Made by a program: the position numbers and the translations under genes. Shown here one piece after another: positions 26,746 through 36,052 of a DNA stretch of 64,000 nucleotides. The stretch covers positions 948,088 through 1,012,087 of the forward strand of contig JBCCTU010000002.1 in assembly GCA_039198065.1 (NCBI GenBank), written 5' to 3'. Source of the DNA: CALHVX01 sp039198065. Its GTDB lineage: Bacteria; Pseudomonadota; Gammaproteobacteria; Pseudomonadales; Azotimanducaceae. A model generated the notes under the pieces. The model saw only the letters and a program-made list of their open reading frames with translations, was not told the origin of the DNA and did no database searches. Numbering within the stretch: position 1 is the stretch's first letter; each line of letters opens with the position of its first letter.

Positions 26746-28091
26746 GACATGCGCTTCTCGCGCAGGGTGACGGGTAGATCGGTGATCCCGCGAATGAAAC
26801 TGGATTTGAGGTACGTCGGCTCGCCGGTTACTTCTACCCGCTTGAAGCGTTTGAGGATTTCCTCCCAGATAATCCGTAGCTGCATTTCTCCAAGCCGATT
26901 GCCGAGGCACCGGTGAATGCCAAAGCCGAACGACAGGTGCTGCCGCGGATTCGGTCGATCGATCAGGAACTCGTTCGCGCGCGGGATTTTTTCGTCGTCG
27001 CGGTTCCCTGACACGTACCACATGACCACTTTGTCGAGCTTTTTGATCGTCTGACCACGGAGTTCGACGTCTCGCATCGCCGTGCGGCACATGTGCGCCA
27101 CCGGGGACTGCCAGCGGATGATTTCCGGCACCATGTTGGGAACCAGCTCGGGGTTAGCCAGCAGTTTGTCGTACTGATCTGGATTCTGGTTGAGCGCCAG
27201 CACGCCACCGGAAATGGAATTTCGCGTCGTGTCGTTACCGCCGACGATGAGCAGCAGCATGTTGCCGAGGTACTCGTTAGGCGGCATGTTCGCCGTCGCT
27301 TCACCGTGCACCAGCGTTGATATCAGGTCGTCGCCAGGCTCCGTCCGCGCCGCCCGCTCCTTCCATACCTGATCAAAGTACTCCCAGCACTTCCAGAGTT
27401 CTTTGAAGCCTTCTTCCGGCGTCTCGAAGTAGTCAGGATCCCCCAGCCGCTCCACCGTATCGGACCAGTGGATGAGCAGATGCCGATCCTCCTGAGGGAT
27501 GTCGAACAGCGTCGCCAGCATCTGCCCCGTCAGCTCTACGCTGACCTGACGTACCCAGTTGAACTCCTCGTTGCGCGGCAGGTTGTCGAGGATGTTCCCC
27601 GCACGTTCGCGGATGAGCTCGCCGAGCTGCATGAGGCGCGCCGGGGTGAAGCTCGGGGCAACGACCTTGCGCTGGTCATCGTGCTTCGGCCGATCTTCCA
27701 TGATGAACATGGGCAGGTGGAACATGGGGTTCGGCGGTTCAGTCATGGGGCGGCCGCCGAGGCGGATTCCGCCGTTCATGCTGTCTGAAGAAAAGGTCGC
27801 GTGATCGGAGTCGACGGCAACGATGTCGTCGTACTTGGTAATCGACCAGTAGGGCCCGAACTGGCTGTCTTCGCAGTAGTGGACCGGGGCTTCAGCGCGC
27901 ATGCGCTCGAAGTACGGCAGCGCTTTGTTGGCGGCGAAGAGGTCGGCATGCGATGGATTCAGTTGCGGCAGCGGAATGGCGTAGGGATTCTGATCGACAT
28001 CGATTTTCCACCGGTCCTGCCATTCGCGGTTCGTCGTATGCAGGTACTTGTCGCCGGTGCCGTCGTTGGTCGTTTGCTTCGATTCCGTCAC
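26742..28091 (-). CDS. Cytochrome P450, CYP153-like
   Basis: 449 aa soluble bacterial P450. I-helix GGNDTTR at 284-290, ExxR motif Glu323-Arg326, heme-binding FGFGIHRCLGNRL with Cys395 as thiolate ligand. Several phrases recall CYP153 terminal alkane hydroxylases: EAPVHYCEDSQFGPYWSITK, LIVGGNDTTRNSISGGVLAL, PNMVPEIIRWQSPVAHM and GQTIKKLDKVVMWYVSGNRD. CYP153 enzymes hydroxylate the ends of alkanes or fatty acids using a ferredoxin and reductase, neither of which is adjacent. Subfamily assignment is from recalled similarity and needs alignment. Confidence 0.88.
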   Translation of the reverse strand: MTESKQTTNDGTGDKYLHTTNREWQDRWKIDVDQNPYAIPLPQLNPSHADLFAANKALPYFERMRAEAPVHYCEDSQFGPYWSITKYDDIVAVDSDHATFSSDSMNGGIRLGGRPMTEPPNPMFHLPMFIMEDRPKHDDQRKVVAPSFTPARLMQLGELIRERAGNILDNLPRNEEFNWVRQVSVELTGQMLATLFDIPQEDRHLLIHWSDTVERLGDPDYFETPEEGFKELWKCWEYFDQVWKERAARTEPGDDLISTLVHGEATANMPPNEYLGNMLLLIVGGNDTTRNSISGGVLALNQNPDQYDKLLANPELVPNMVPEIIRWQSPVAHMCRTAMRDVELRGQTIKKLDKVVMWYVSGNRDDEKIPRANEFLIDRPNPRQHLSFGFGIHRCLGNRLGEMQLRIIWEEILKRFKRVEVTGEPTYLKSSFIRGITDLPVTLREKRMS

Positions 28092-28165
28092 GATACGTCG
28101 CGTCCCGTTGGATTGCTCGCGTCCAGTGTCCGGGATGCGGGGCGCTTAGAACAAGCGGGTAACTC

Positions 28166-29473
28166 TCAGAAGCGATCGAGCAGGCTGTAGTAGAGCATGC
28201 CGGCCACCAACGCTGGCCACTGCAGGGCGCGACCGCCGGGAAAGGCCCGATGCGGTAGATCGGCCAGGGTCTGGAAGCTCACTGAACCCGCCAGTGCGGC
28301 TTCAGCACACAATTTGCCGCCGAGGTGCGCCAGGGCAACACCGTGTCCCGAGTAGGCCTGGGCCCAATAGACCCGGCCGTCCTGAGTCCCGAGCTGAGGC
28401 AACCGGTTGAGGCTGATCGACAGCGTTCCGCCCCAGGCGTAGTCAATCCGAATCCCCGTAAGCTGCGGATAGCTCCGCAGCATGTGGCGACGAACCAGCC
28501 CCGCGATGTCCCGAGGATAGCGTCGGCGATAGCTCTCACCTCCCCCATAAAGCAACCGTCCATCGGCACTGAGGTGGAAGTAGTTCACGACAAACCGGCT
28601 GTCGACAACGGCCAGATTGTCGCGATTGATCTGACGCTGCAGCTTCGCGCTAAGCGGCTCGGTCGCGACGACGAAGTTGTTAATCGGCATCTGCAGCCGC
28701 GCAGCGGAAGGCCAGAGACCACCGAGATAGCCGTTGCAGGCGATGATGACCTTACGGGCGCGGACTTCACCCCGCCCCGTGCGCAGGCGCACAACAGGCC
28801 CGGAGGTGGTCTCAATCTCAGTGACCGGCGAATGCTCGAACACCCGGCCGCCTCCCTGGAGTACCGCCGCCAGCTCACCATAGGCAAGCTTCAGCGGATG
28901 CAGATGTCCCGCCTGAGGATCCAGGACACCGCCGAAGAAGGTGTTTGTACCCAGACGTTCGGAGACCTGCGCTGCGTTCAAACGCTGCAGCGGACCGTAG
29001 TCGTAGCGCTGCTCGAGAACCTCAGCATCGTCGTAGAGCCCGGCGAGCCGATTCGCTTTGTGCGCAACGGTCAGCTCACCATCAACAAGATCGCAGTCGA
29101 TCTCGAGTGCGGCGATGCGATCCCGGACCAGGCGGTTGGCTTCCAGGCCCAGATCCCACAGCGCCCGGGCGCGGTCCTCGCTAAACCAACGCTCAAGCGT
29201 CGCCTGATCGACGTTCTGTCCAACGCCAAGGATCCCGCCGTTGCGGCCGCTGGCTCCGGCACCGACCTCGTGCGCTTCGAGAATCACCGGGGTTTGTCCC
29301 GCGGCCAGCACCGCAAGTGCGGCTGACAGACCCGTAAACCCGCCACCGATGATGCAGACATCGGCGTCAATCGCGTCAATAAGGGGAGCCTGCAGGGGCG
29401 GTCGCGCCGCCGAGTGCCTATACCAGCTGTCTTCGAAGCCTACCGCGGCACTCGTCTGCGGTAGCTCCGTCAT
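28166..29473 (-). CDS. FAD-dependent amine oxidase (DAO / PuuB-like)
   Basis: About 435 aa from the ATG at 29473 (MTELPQTSAAVGFEDSWYRH); the frame extends further upstream but lies inside the neighbouring gene. FAD-binding DADVCIIGGGFTGLSAAL, then ASGRNGGILGVGQ, GHLHPLKLAYGEL, KVIIACNGYLGGLWP and a C-terminal WAQAYSGHGVALAHLGGKL are typical of the DAO family, in particular gamma-glutamylputrescine oxidase-like enzymes. An agmatinase gene lies nearby on the other strand, which fits polyamine breakdown. Its ATG overlaps the stop of the upstream membrane-protein gene. Confidence 0.88.
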   Translation of the reverse strand: MTELPQTSAAVGFEDSWYRHSAARPPLQAPLIDAIDADVCIIGGGFTGLSAALAVLAAGQTPVILEAHEVGAGASGRNGGILGVGQNVDQATLERWFSEDRARALWDLGLEANRLVRDRIAALEIDCDLVDGELTVAHKANRLAGLYDDAEVLEQRYDYGPLQRLNAAQVSERLGTNTFFGGVLDPQAGHLHPLKLAYGELAAVLQGGGRVFEHSPVTEIETTSGPVVRLRTGRGEVRARKVIIACNGYLGGLWPSAARLQMPINNFVVATEPLSAKLQRQINRDNLAVVDSRFVVNYFHLSADGRLLYGGGESYRRRYPRDIAGLVRRHMLRSYPQLTGIRIDYAWGGTLSISLNRLPQLGTQDGRVYWAQAYSGHGVALAHLGGKLCAEAALAGSVSFQTLADLPHRAFPGGRALQWPALVAGMLYYSLLDRF

Positions 29474-30333
29474 GGCGCGGCAGGAGCAAAGCTCGTTTCC
29501 GAGCGCCATTGGAAGACGTTCAGCTCGATGATGAAAAACGCAAGTAGCCACAACGACGCGTCCCAGAAGTCGAGAAAGTCGCCATCGATTCCCCAGTACA
29601 GGGCGCAACCAAAGAGGACCGCGTACAGCACCAGCTTTGATCCGCTCAAGGCCCGATAGGACAGTGACGACAGGCGGCCCAGGCGCTGCAAACGCACCTC
29701 GCTCTCGAACAGCGCCACCACCAGCAGCCAGGAACCCGAATTGATGACATCCGTCCAAGCCAACCGGAGTGCTTCAAAAAATACTGGCTCATCGACCACC
29801 ACCGAAGCCTGACTCAACACCCAGGGCACAGCCACGGAGGCGCAGTTGGTGGCGTCAAGGCGCGTAAACTTGTCCAGCTTGGTCATCAACGACCGGGTGC
29901 CATCGGCAACGGAACACGCGTCGGCAAAGGTCGCTGGACTACCGATCAACGCGAGCGCTTTCGACAGGTAGCCAACGAACGCGTAGCCAATGATGGCGTA
30001 GCAGAAGAATCGCAGCAGGCTCAGCGTGCGGGTGACGCGTGGCGTGAGTCGGTCGTCGGGAAGCTGGTGCGTTTCCAGCTCAAACAACGCCAGCAGCAGC
30101 ACCCACGCCGCCGTATCGATGCTTGCTGCGAAACTCTCGATCAGCCGCGCCAGCGGTACACCTTCAGCGAACAGATGATTCGATGCCAGCCACTCCTCCC
30201 GCAAAAACAAAAAGACGTTCGCGAACAGCGCCGCGTAGACGAGATATTTGAACGCCAAGTAGCCATAGGACTCGAGAAATCGCGCGAAGCCCGGGGTTTC
30301 GGGAGTGACGGGAACCGATTCGGTATGCTGCAT
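29470..30333 (-). CDS. Integral membrane protein of unknown function
   Basis: About 287 aa from the ATG at 30333 (MQHTESVPVTPETPG); upstream in-frame codons overlap the divergent agmatinase region. Five to six hydrophobic segments are visible, for example YLVYAALFANVFLFL, AAWVLLLALFELE, LLRFFCYAIIGYAFVGYL, GSWLLVVALFE, LVLYAVLFGCALYW and ASLWLLAFFIIELNVFQW. Two halves share the pattern 'W-LLVVALFE(S/L)E', suggesting an internal duplication. No enzyme motif is apparent. It overlaps the FAD oxidase gene by 4 nt and may be co-transcribed with it and the P450. Confidence 0.75.
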   Translation of the reverse strand: MQHTESVPVTPETPGFARFLESYGYLAFKYLVYAALFANVFLFLREEWLASNHLFAEGVPLARLIESFAASIDTAAWVLLLALFELETHQLPDDRLTPRVTRTLSLLRFFCYAIIGYAFVGYLSKALALIGSPATFADACSVADGTRSLMTKLDKFTRLDATNCASVAVPWVLSQASVVVDEPVFFEALRLAWTDVINSGSWLLVVALFESEVRLQRLGRLSSLSYRALSGSKLVLYAVLFGCALYWGIDGDFLDFWDASLWLLAFFIIELNVFQWRSETSFAPAAP

Positions 30334-30385
30334 ACGTTGGATCCTGTTCCTACTCCAACGGGGAAAGACATGAGAGCGAGAGTTC

Positions 30386-31357
30386 ATGAGTGATGCATCA
30401 GGCCCGCACCCGCGCCCGGACCTCCTCGGCAGCGGCGATAATGCCATGACCTACGCTGGCGAGCTGACGTTTCTACGGCGCCAAAGGACCCGGGACATTG
30501 CCGGCGCCGATGTCGTGGTATCAGGCGTTCCCTTCGACGCGGCCACGAGCTTCCGCCCCGGTGCGCGCTTTGGTCCCCAGGCGATTCGAGCCGCCTCGGT
30601 ACAGCTTGCCGAACTGACAGCCCGGGCCTGGCCCTTTGACCTGGAACTCTTTGGCGCGTTGGCCGTCGCTGACTGGGGAGACTGCGAGCTCGATTTCGGC
30701 TATCCCCAACGCCTCGTGCCCCAGGTCATTGCCCACGCGCGCTCACTTATTGAGAGCGGCGCCCGGCTTCTGACCTTTGGTGGCGATCATTTCGTCACCT
30801 ATCCGCTGCTGGTTGCCCACGCCGAACGCTACGGCCCATTGGCGCTAGTGCACTTCGACGCCCACGTTGATACCTGGGATGACGACGGTGAACGGCTCGA
30901 TCACGGCACCATGTTTCTACGGGCTAAGGAGCAGGGACTCATCGCCGTGGATCGCTCCATCCAAATCGGGATCCGTTCCTTCAGCCAGCGCGATCACGGC
31001 TTTTCGATTCTCGATGCGCCGACGGTTCAACGTCTGGGACCCGCAGCCGTGATCGAAACCATCCAGGAGCGGGTCGGCGCTCATCCGGCCTACTTCACCT
31101 TCGACATCGATTGTCTCGATCCCGCTTTCGCGCCGGGTACGGGGACGCCGGTTCCGGGCGGCCTGTCGAGTGCTGAGGCGCTCGCTATCGTCCGCGGCCT
31201 GGGCGCCATCGACTTCGTTGGCATGGACATCGTTGAAGTCGCGCCAGCTTACGACTCCGCGGAAATCACGGCGCTGGCCGCAGCGACCATCGGCCACGAC
31301 CTGTTGGGCCTGCTGGCGCAGCGGAAGCGCGCACAGCACGACGGCCGCCGTGACTGA
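30386..31357 (+). CDS. speB: Agmatinase / arginase-family ureohydrolase
   Basis: 323 aa. Binuclear manganese ligands are present: GGDH (His135), HFDAHVD (Asp158, His160, Asp162) and FDIDCLDP (Asp240, Asp242). The N-terminal SGVPFDAATSFRPGARFGP and C-terminal GTGTPVPGGL are standard. The PGARFGPQAIR/TSFRPG style and length fit agmatinase (agmatine to putrescine and urea) better than arginase. It could instead act on guanidinobutyrate. Divergent from the membrane protein/FAD oxidase genes; overlaps the downstream TPR-sulfotransferase gene by 8 nt. Confidence 0.92.
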   Translation: MSDASGPHPRPDLLGSGDNAMTYAGELTFLRRQRTRDIAGADVVVSGVPFDAATSFRPGARFGPQAIRAASVQLAELTARAWPFDLELFGALAVADWGDCELDFGYPQRLVPQVIAHARSLIESGARLLTFGGDHFVTYPLLVAHAERYGPLALVHFDAHVDTWDDDGERLDHGTMFLRAKEQGLIAVDRSIQIGIRSFSQRDHGFSILDAPTVQRLGPAAVIETIQERVGAHPAYFTFDIDCLDPAFAPGTGTPVPGGLSSAEALAIVRGLGAIDFVGMDIVEVAPAYDSAEITALAAATIGHDLLGLLAQRKRAQHDGRRD

Positions 31358-32933
31358 CGAGCAGGCACCCCGGGCCCTGCTTGAGCAGGGTTTCGCAGCG
31401 CTCAACGCCGGAGATCTCCATACCGCCGGGCGCTGCTGCCAAACGCTGATTTCTTGCGCCCCCAGACTTCCTCAGGCGCACTTCCTCGTGGGCCTCGTCG
31501 CCCTCGAAGCACGGGACCGCAAGACTGCGTTCCGGGCCTTTGCCTCGGTTACCCAGCTCGCCCCCGGTCACGCCGCGGCCTGGGCACAGCTGGCCCGCTT
31601 ACTGCTCAGCGATGGTCAGTTCCCAAGGGCCGATCAGGCGCTTGCAACCGCAATCGAGCACGCGGGTGACGATCCGATCGTGCTCGATCTCATCGGCTCG
31701 CTGCTCTCACTTTCCGGTGAATACGACCGCGCGCGCGCCTACTTCGAGCGGGCTGTCGCCAACGCGCCAAAGGAGACGGGTTACCTGCTCAACCTGGCGA
31801 ACAACCGCATCTATTTCGGTGAGATTGACGCCGGGATCGAACTCCTCGACCGCCTGCTCAAGCAGGCACCCAACAGCCCGCAGGCGCGCTGGATCCGCAC
31901 CAACGCCCGGGCAGTTACCGACGCAAGCGACATCGATGTTCTGCGTCACTGGCTGCAACGAACCGAGCATCCGCGCGGTCGGGCGTTTTATCTCTATGCA
32001 ATCGGTAAGGCGGCCGAGGACCTTAAGGATTGGTCTACCGCCGGACGAGCGTTTGTCGACGGCGCCGCGGAGCGACGTAAAACCGTCGCGTACGATGAAG
32101 CCGCGGAAGTCGCGCTGTTCCACACGCTAGAGCGACGCGTTACGCGGGCCTGGAAATCCCAGGTGGGCCCCGGTTGCGAGGAGGCAGGGCCCGTCTTCAT
32201 CCTCGGACAGCCTCGTACCGGCACCACGCTGATCGAACGAGTGATCACGGCCCACAGCGCCGTTCACTCCGCCGGTGAGTTGCAGCAACTCCCGTTGGCG
32301 GTCCGGCGGCTGGCAAACCACCGTGCACCGGAGCGCTACTCGGCAGCGTTCGTAGAAGCAGCGCTTGCCGTCGATCCATCGGCCCTCGGCAAGACCTATC
32401 TGGCCACGGCACAGCGCGCCCGGGGATCAAGCCCACGCTTCGTCGACAAGTTGCCGCAGAACTACCTGTTGTTGCCGCTCATTAACCAAGCATTGCCGCA
32501 GGCATCGATCGTCCATCTGCAGCGCGATCCGGCCGACGCCTGCGTGGCGAGCTTCAAGCAACTGTTTGCTGATGCCTATTTGCACTCTTACGACCTCGGC
32601 GAGATGGCCCGACATCACATTCGCTATCGGCGTCTGATGGAGTGCTGGCACGAGCGCTTCAGTCAGGCGTTCATCGATGTGCGCTACGAGCACGCAGCAG
32701 CAGATCTGGCACCGCAGGCTCGACGACTCATCGACCACTTAGGTTTACCCTGGGAAGATGCTTGCCTGCGCTTTTACGAGCAACCGACGGCGGTTGCGAC
32801 CGCCAGTGCCGTGCAGGTCAGACAGCCGGTACACACCCGCTCCGTCGGTCGCTGGCGACGCTATGCCGAGGTCATGGCCCCGCTTTTCGATACCCTCGCC
32901 GATGCCGGCCTGATGACCGCAGAATCCAGTTAG
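31350..32933 (+). CDS. TPR-repeat sulfotransferase
   Basis: 527 aa from a GTG at 31350 (VTDEQAPRALLEQGFAALNA); the frame extends further upstream but that part lies inside agmatinase. Residues about 10-190 form at least four TPR units (for example AWAQLARLLLSDGQFPRADQ and YLLNLANNRIYFGEIDAGI). The C-terminal half is a Sulfotransfer_3-type domain: PAPS 5'-phosphate loop FILGQPRTGTTLIERVI, then RFVDKLPQNYLLLPLINQAL and the 3'-phosphate site IVHLQRDPADACVASFKQL. Such proteins are presumed to sulfate proteins or glycans; the acceptor is unknown. Confidence 0.88.
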   Translation: MTDEQAPRALLEQGFAALNAGDLHTAGRCCQTLISCAPRLPQAHFLVGLVALEARDRKTAFRAFASVTQLAPGHAAAWAQLARLLLSDGQFPRADQALATAIEHAGDDPIVLDLIGSLLSLSGEYDRARAYFERAVANAPKETGYLLNLANNRIYFGEIDAGIELLDRLLKQAPNSPQARWIRTNARAVTDASDIDVLRHWLQRTEHPRGRAFYLYAIGKAAEDLKDWSTAGRAFVDGAAERRKTVAYDEAAEVALFHTLERRVTRAWKSQVGPGCEEAGPVFILGQPRTGTTLIERVITAHSAVHSAGELQQLPLAVRRLANHRAPERYSAAFVEAALAVDPSALGKTYLATAQRARGSSPRFVDKLPQNYLLLPLINQALPQASIVHLQRDPADACVASFKQLFADAYLHSYDLGEMARHHIRYRRLMECWHERFSQAFIDVRYEHAAADLAPQARRLIDHLGLPWEDACLRFYEQPTAVATASAVQVRQPVHTRSVGRWRRYAEVMAPLFDTLADAGLMTAESS

Positions 32934-32942
32934 GATCAAACC

Positions 32943-35294
32943 ATGAGCACCCTTCCTCTTGGTCGCTACGGCGTCCTCTGCACGACCCTCACGACGCTCG
33001 TGCTGACCGCCGCCTGCGGCGACGCAGCGACCGATGTGGCGAAGACTACGACGGAGGCAACAGCGGCTGTGACGACATCCGCACCAGTCGCTAGCCAGCC
33101 CCCACTTGAACCCATCACCACCGCCGCGATTGAGGGCCTGTGGCGCGGTTTGATTAGCTGTGCCGGTCGCAACTTTCCCGTCGCTCTGACGCTCAGCCGG
33201 GAGAACGACGACCGCTTGACGGGTGAGTGGAGCATCGAACCCGCCGTCAATCATCCAAACTACGTTTCGCCCGACGGACGCACGGTGGTTTCTGCGCAAC
33301 CGCTGACCGGCACGCTCGTCGCTCCCATTGGGTTGGGCGAGCTGACCTCCGAGGGCGGATCCCGCGCCCCAGCCCTCACGCTCCTAGTTGCCAAGAACCG
33401 AGCCGTAGTGCGCTATGGTCGCTGCGATCAGGGTTTACTGGAACGAGATCCGGCAGACACCACGCGCCGGCTGGCGTCTGAAATCGCTAACCTTAAAAAG
33501 CCATTGACCATAACTCGCGAGGCGCAGCAGGGAACCTGCCCCGCGGCGCTCGATGCCTGGATTCAGGCGGGCTTGGCGTTGCCTCTCGACGGCTGGGCGC
33601 GAGGCGACATCAGCACGCTGTGGAGCGACACCGTCACCGAACCGCTCTTCGGCGCACCACTGGCAAGCTTCGACGCTAACCGTCGCCTGGAGCTCCGACG
33701 GGACCTTCAAGCCCGCTGCAAGCAAAGCGGCGACCGGCGCCGCAATCGCCTGATCGCACGCCTTGCCCGGATCACCGATGTTCGCGAGTACCGCGAAGCG
33801 CGCCTGGGCGCTCTGGAGCGGGCTACGGTAGCGGACTGGTACGAACGCTTCGCAGCACCGGCCTTCGCGCAGACGATCACGGAGCTCAATCGCGACGAAG
33901 CTCGGGCGCTGCGCAGCGTACCGAGGCGGTTTAGCATCACCCTTGCCCTCGACCGGCGCGGCGTGGTCACAGCAGAGGAATTTGACACGCTCGCGAGCGC
34001 CACGGCGGACAGCGCGCGACGTCAACAGCGTGCCAGCGAGCTAGCGGCCAGTATGCGCTCAGCGCGCTTTGAGAACCTATTCACTTTATGGGCCAGCGCG
34101 CGGATCGATGACGACATCGATCCCGCGTTTGCTGCCGAGCTCCTTGGTTCACGGGTCGAGGCTGCGGCCCAGGTGCTCGGCGACCAGGCACAGCGCCCAG
34201 CAGAGGCCGTCGCGATGGCCCAATGGTTAGCGGGACACGAACGGGGGACCGTGTGTCCAACGCAAGCGCAGAACGCCTGTGATCGGGCTGCGGCCATTCT
34301 CGACCGGACGCTCGTTCGCCTCACAGAGACCTTTGCCGCAGACGAAGCGGAGCGACCGGTAGCCAGTGTCGCGAACGGCGCGGCACTGCCCGTGCTCGCG
34401 GCCTTGATTGAAGACGAGGCACGCCTTGAAGCAACCTACGGCGCAGTGCTCGGTTGGCCTGCCTTCGCCCGGTTAATGAAGGACCGAACGCAACAGCGCC
34501 ACAACCTGCAACGGACTGCCGCTACTGAGCTGAAGGCGCAAATCGATGCGGCCGCGACCACCGCCAGTTTGCGCCAGCTTCAAGCCCAGTACTTCGCGCC
34601 GAGCGATCTGTCGGCACCAACACAGCGCCACCTGAAGCAGATCCGCGCGGCGTTCGACGCCCAGTTTGCCGACAGCCGACCCTTTACCGCTTCCGGTGCG
34701 GACGATTACTTGAACGCTCTATATAACGAGGAGTTTCGCCAACTTCGCCAGCTCGATCGTGAGTTTTTGAAATCCGTCCGCCCGGCCCTCGGCTTCCTCG
34801 CCCGCCAGATCACGCAGGTCGCCGAACTCTTCGGTGAGGTTGGTCGGCCGCTGCGTACGGCGGCCAATGAGCTATCCAACCCGACCGCGGCAACCGCCGT
34901 TGCGGTGCAGTACCTGACACAGTATCAGCGGCGGTACCCGAGCTGTCTGGATGCTGATGCCTCGGTGGTCACCTTTAACGAACGCGTCGACACGGTTACC
35001 CGGACCGCATCGGGGATCGAGCTCAGCCGGATCCGTGGCGTGGAATCAGCAACGAGTTATCGCGTTCGCTCCGATCTCCTGTGGTTGTTCCGAGCGACGG
35101 TCAGCGGACCGCAACGCACGGGTGCTGCCGACTCCAGTCTCGAGCTGTTGCTAGGCGACACCCGGGTGACGGAGCTCACCAACGCGGTGAACAACATCAT
35201 GGCGAAGCATCGGTGCGATTCCCCCGAAATCCGTCAGTTTGAGCGCGGCCTGCAGGCCTACTATCGTGAGCGACAGCGCGGCTGGCAGCGCTGA
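32943..35294 (+). CDS. Large putative lipoprotein of unknown function
   Basis: 783 aa. The N-terminus (TTLTTLVLTAACGDA) ends in a lipobox-like sequence with Cys25, so membrane anchoring after export is likely. A threonine-rich linker follows, then a region around 70-170 with WRGLISCAGRNFPVALTLS and LTGEWSIEP, similar in style to small beta-barrel domains that bind ligands. The remainder is mainly helical with many arginines and alanines. No known domain was recognised. It lies 9 nt after the TPR-sulfotransferase gene on the same strand, so the two may form an operon. Confidence 0.8.
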   Translation: MSTLPLGRYGVLCTTLTTLVLTAACGDAATDVAKTTTEATAAVTTSAPVASQPPLEPITTAAIEGLWRGLISCAGRNFPVALTLSRENDDRLTGEWSIEPAVNHPNYVSPDGRTVVSAQPLTGTLVAPIGLGELTSEGGSRAPALTLLVAKNRAVVRYGRCDQGLLERDPADTTRRLASEIANLKKPLTITREAQQGTCPAALDAWIQAGLALPLDGWARGDISTLWSDTVTEPLFGAPLASFDANRRLELRRDLQARCKQSGDRRRNRLIARLARITDVREYREARLGALERATVADWYERFAAPAFAQTITELNRDEARALRSVPRRFSITLALDRRGVVTAEEFDTLASATADSARRQQRASELAASMRSARFENLFTLWASARIDDDIDPAFAAELLGSRVEAAAQVLGDQAQRPAEAVAMAQWLAGHERGTVCPTQAQNACDRAAAILDRTLVRLTETFAADEAERPVASVANGAALPVLAALIEDEARLEATYGAVLGWPAFARLMKDRTQQRHNLQRTAATELKAQIDAAATTASLRQLQAQYFAPSDLSAPTQRHLKQIRAAFDAQFADSRPFTASGADDYLNALYNEEFRQLRQLDREFLKSVRPALGFLARQITQVAELFGEVGRPLRTAANELSNPTAATAVAVQYLTQYQRRYPSCLDADASVVTFNERVDTVTRTASGIELSRIRGVESATSYRVRSDLLWLFRATVSGPQRTGAADSSLELLLGDTRVTELTNAVNNIMAKHRCDSPEIRQFERGLQAYYRERQRGWQR

Positions 35295-35377
35295 GCCGTA
35301 GCTGGCCACCCTTGGCATCGCACAGCCGTTGGACTCACACTGCAGCGTATCCGTAACCATTCACCGAGGGATATCGC

Positions 35378-36001
35378 ATGCTCCTGCACGACGTTTCCAT
35401 CGCTCCAAACCCGCGACGCGTTCGCATCTTCCTTGCCGAAAAAGGCATCGAGGTACCCATGCGTCAGGTGGACATGATGGCAGGAGAAAACCGGTCGCCC
35501 GAATTCCTGGCGAAAAACCCATCCGGTCAGATTCCGGTACTCGAGCTCGATGATGGCACCTGCATCAGCGAGTCTGTGGCCATCTGTCGATACTTCGAAG
35601 CGACGCACCCGGAACCCGCCCTGTTTGGGGCGACGCCGACGGAAATCGGGCTGATCGAGATGCGCAACCGCGTCGTCGAGCTGGGGCTGCTCGCGACCGC
35701 GGTAGGTGTGGCCTGGGTCAATGGACCGATCGTGGCGAAGATGGCGCCGGGGCGTTTCCAACAGATCCCGGAGGCAAAAACACAGGCCGAAGCCCGCGCT
35801 CGTTCCTTTTACAAGCGCCTGAATCGGGAGCTTGAACAGAGCGAATGGATTGCCAAGCCCGGCTTCAGCATCGCCGACATCACCACGCTGTGCACCCTTG
35901 AGTTTGCCGCCACGCGCGTCGATCTCATGCCGGATGAGTCGTTGACGGCGTTGCACAACTGGTGGCAACGCATGAAAGAGCGATCCAGCTACGGCGCTTG
36001 A
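35378..36001 (+). CDS. Glutathione S-transferase family protein
   Basis: 207 aa. N-terminal thioredoxin fold: SIAPNPRRVRIFLAEKGIEV, the cis-proline NPSGQIPVLELDDG and the glutathione-gamma-glutamyl contact ISESVAICRYFE. The C-terminal helical domain contains KPGFSIADITTLCTLEFA with the conserved N-capping aspartate. The usual catalytic Ser/Cys position is occupied within SIAPNPRR. Good GAGGG ribosome site before ATG. It is followed after 51 nt by an SDR gene on the same strand. Confidence 0.92.
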   Translation: MLLHDVSIAPNPRRVRIFLAEKGIEVPMRQVDMMAGENRSPEFLAKNPSGQIPVLELDDGTCISESVAICRYFEATHPEPALFGATPTEIGLIEMRNRVVELGLLATAVGVAWVNGPIVAKMAPGRFQQIPEAKTQAEARARSFYKRLNRELEQSEWIAKPGFSIADITTLCTLEFAATRVDLMPDESLTALHNWWQRMKERSSYGA

Positions 36002-36052
36002 GACAAGGTCGTCAAGAGCCCCGGTACCTAGAACACCCAGGAGAAGCTCAGC

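Noticed and set aside
26008..27090. Minus-strand frame of about 360 codons
   Set aside because: Spans the SDR gene and the 3' part of the P450 in the wrong frame; no recognisable motif.
28325..29326. Plus-strand open frame of about 333 codons
   Set aside because: Exactly antisense to the FAD amine oxidase; no domain motifs and low-complexity Arg/Pro-rich character typical of shadow frames in GC-rich DNA.
31170..31349. Upstream extension of the TPR-sulfotransferase frame
   Set aside because: Lies fully inside agmatinase and has shadow-frame composition; the GTG at 31350 gives a TPR-like N-terminus.
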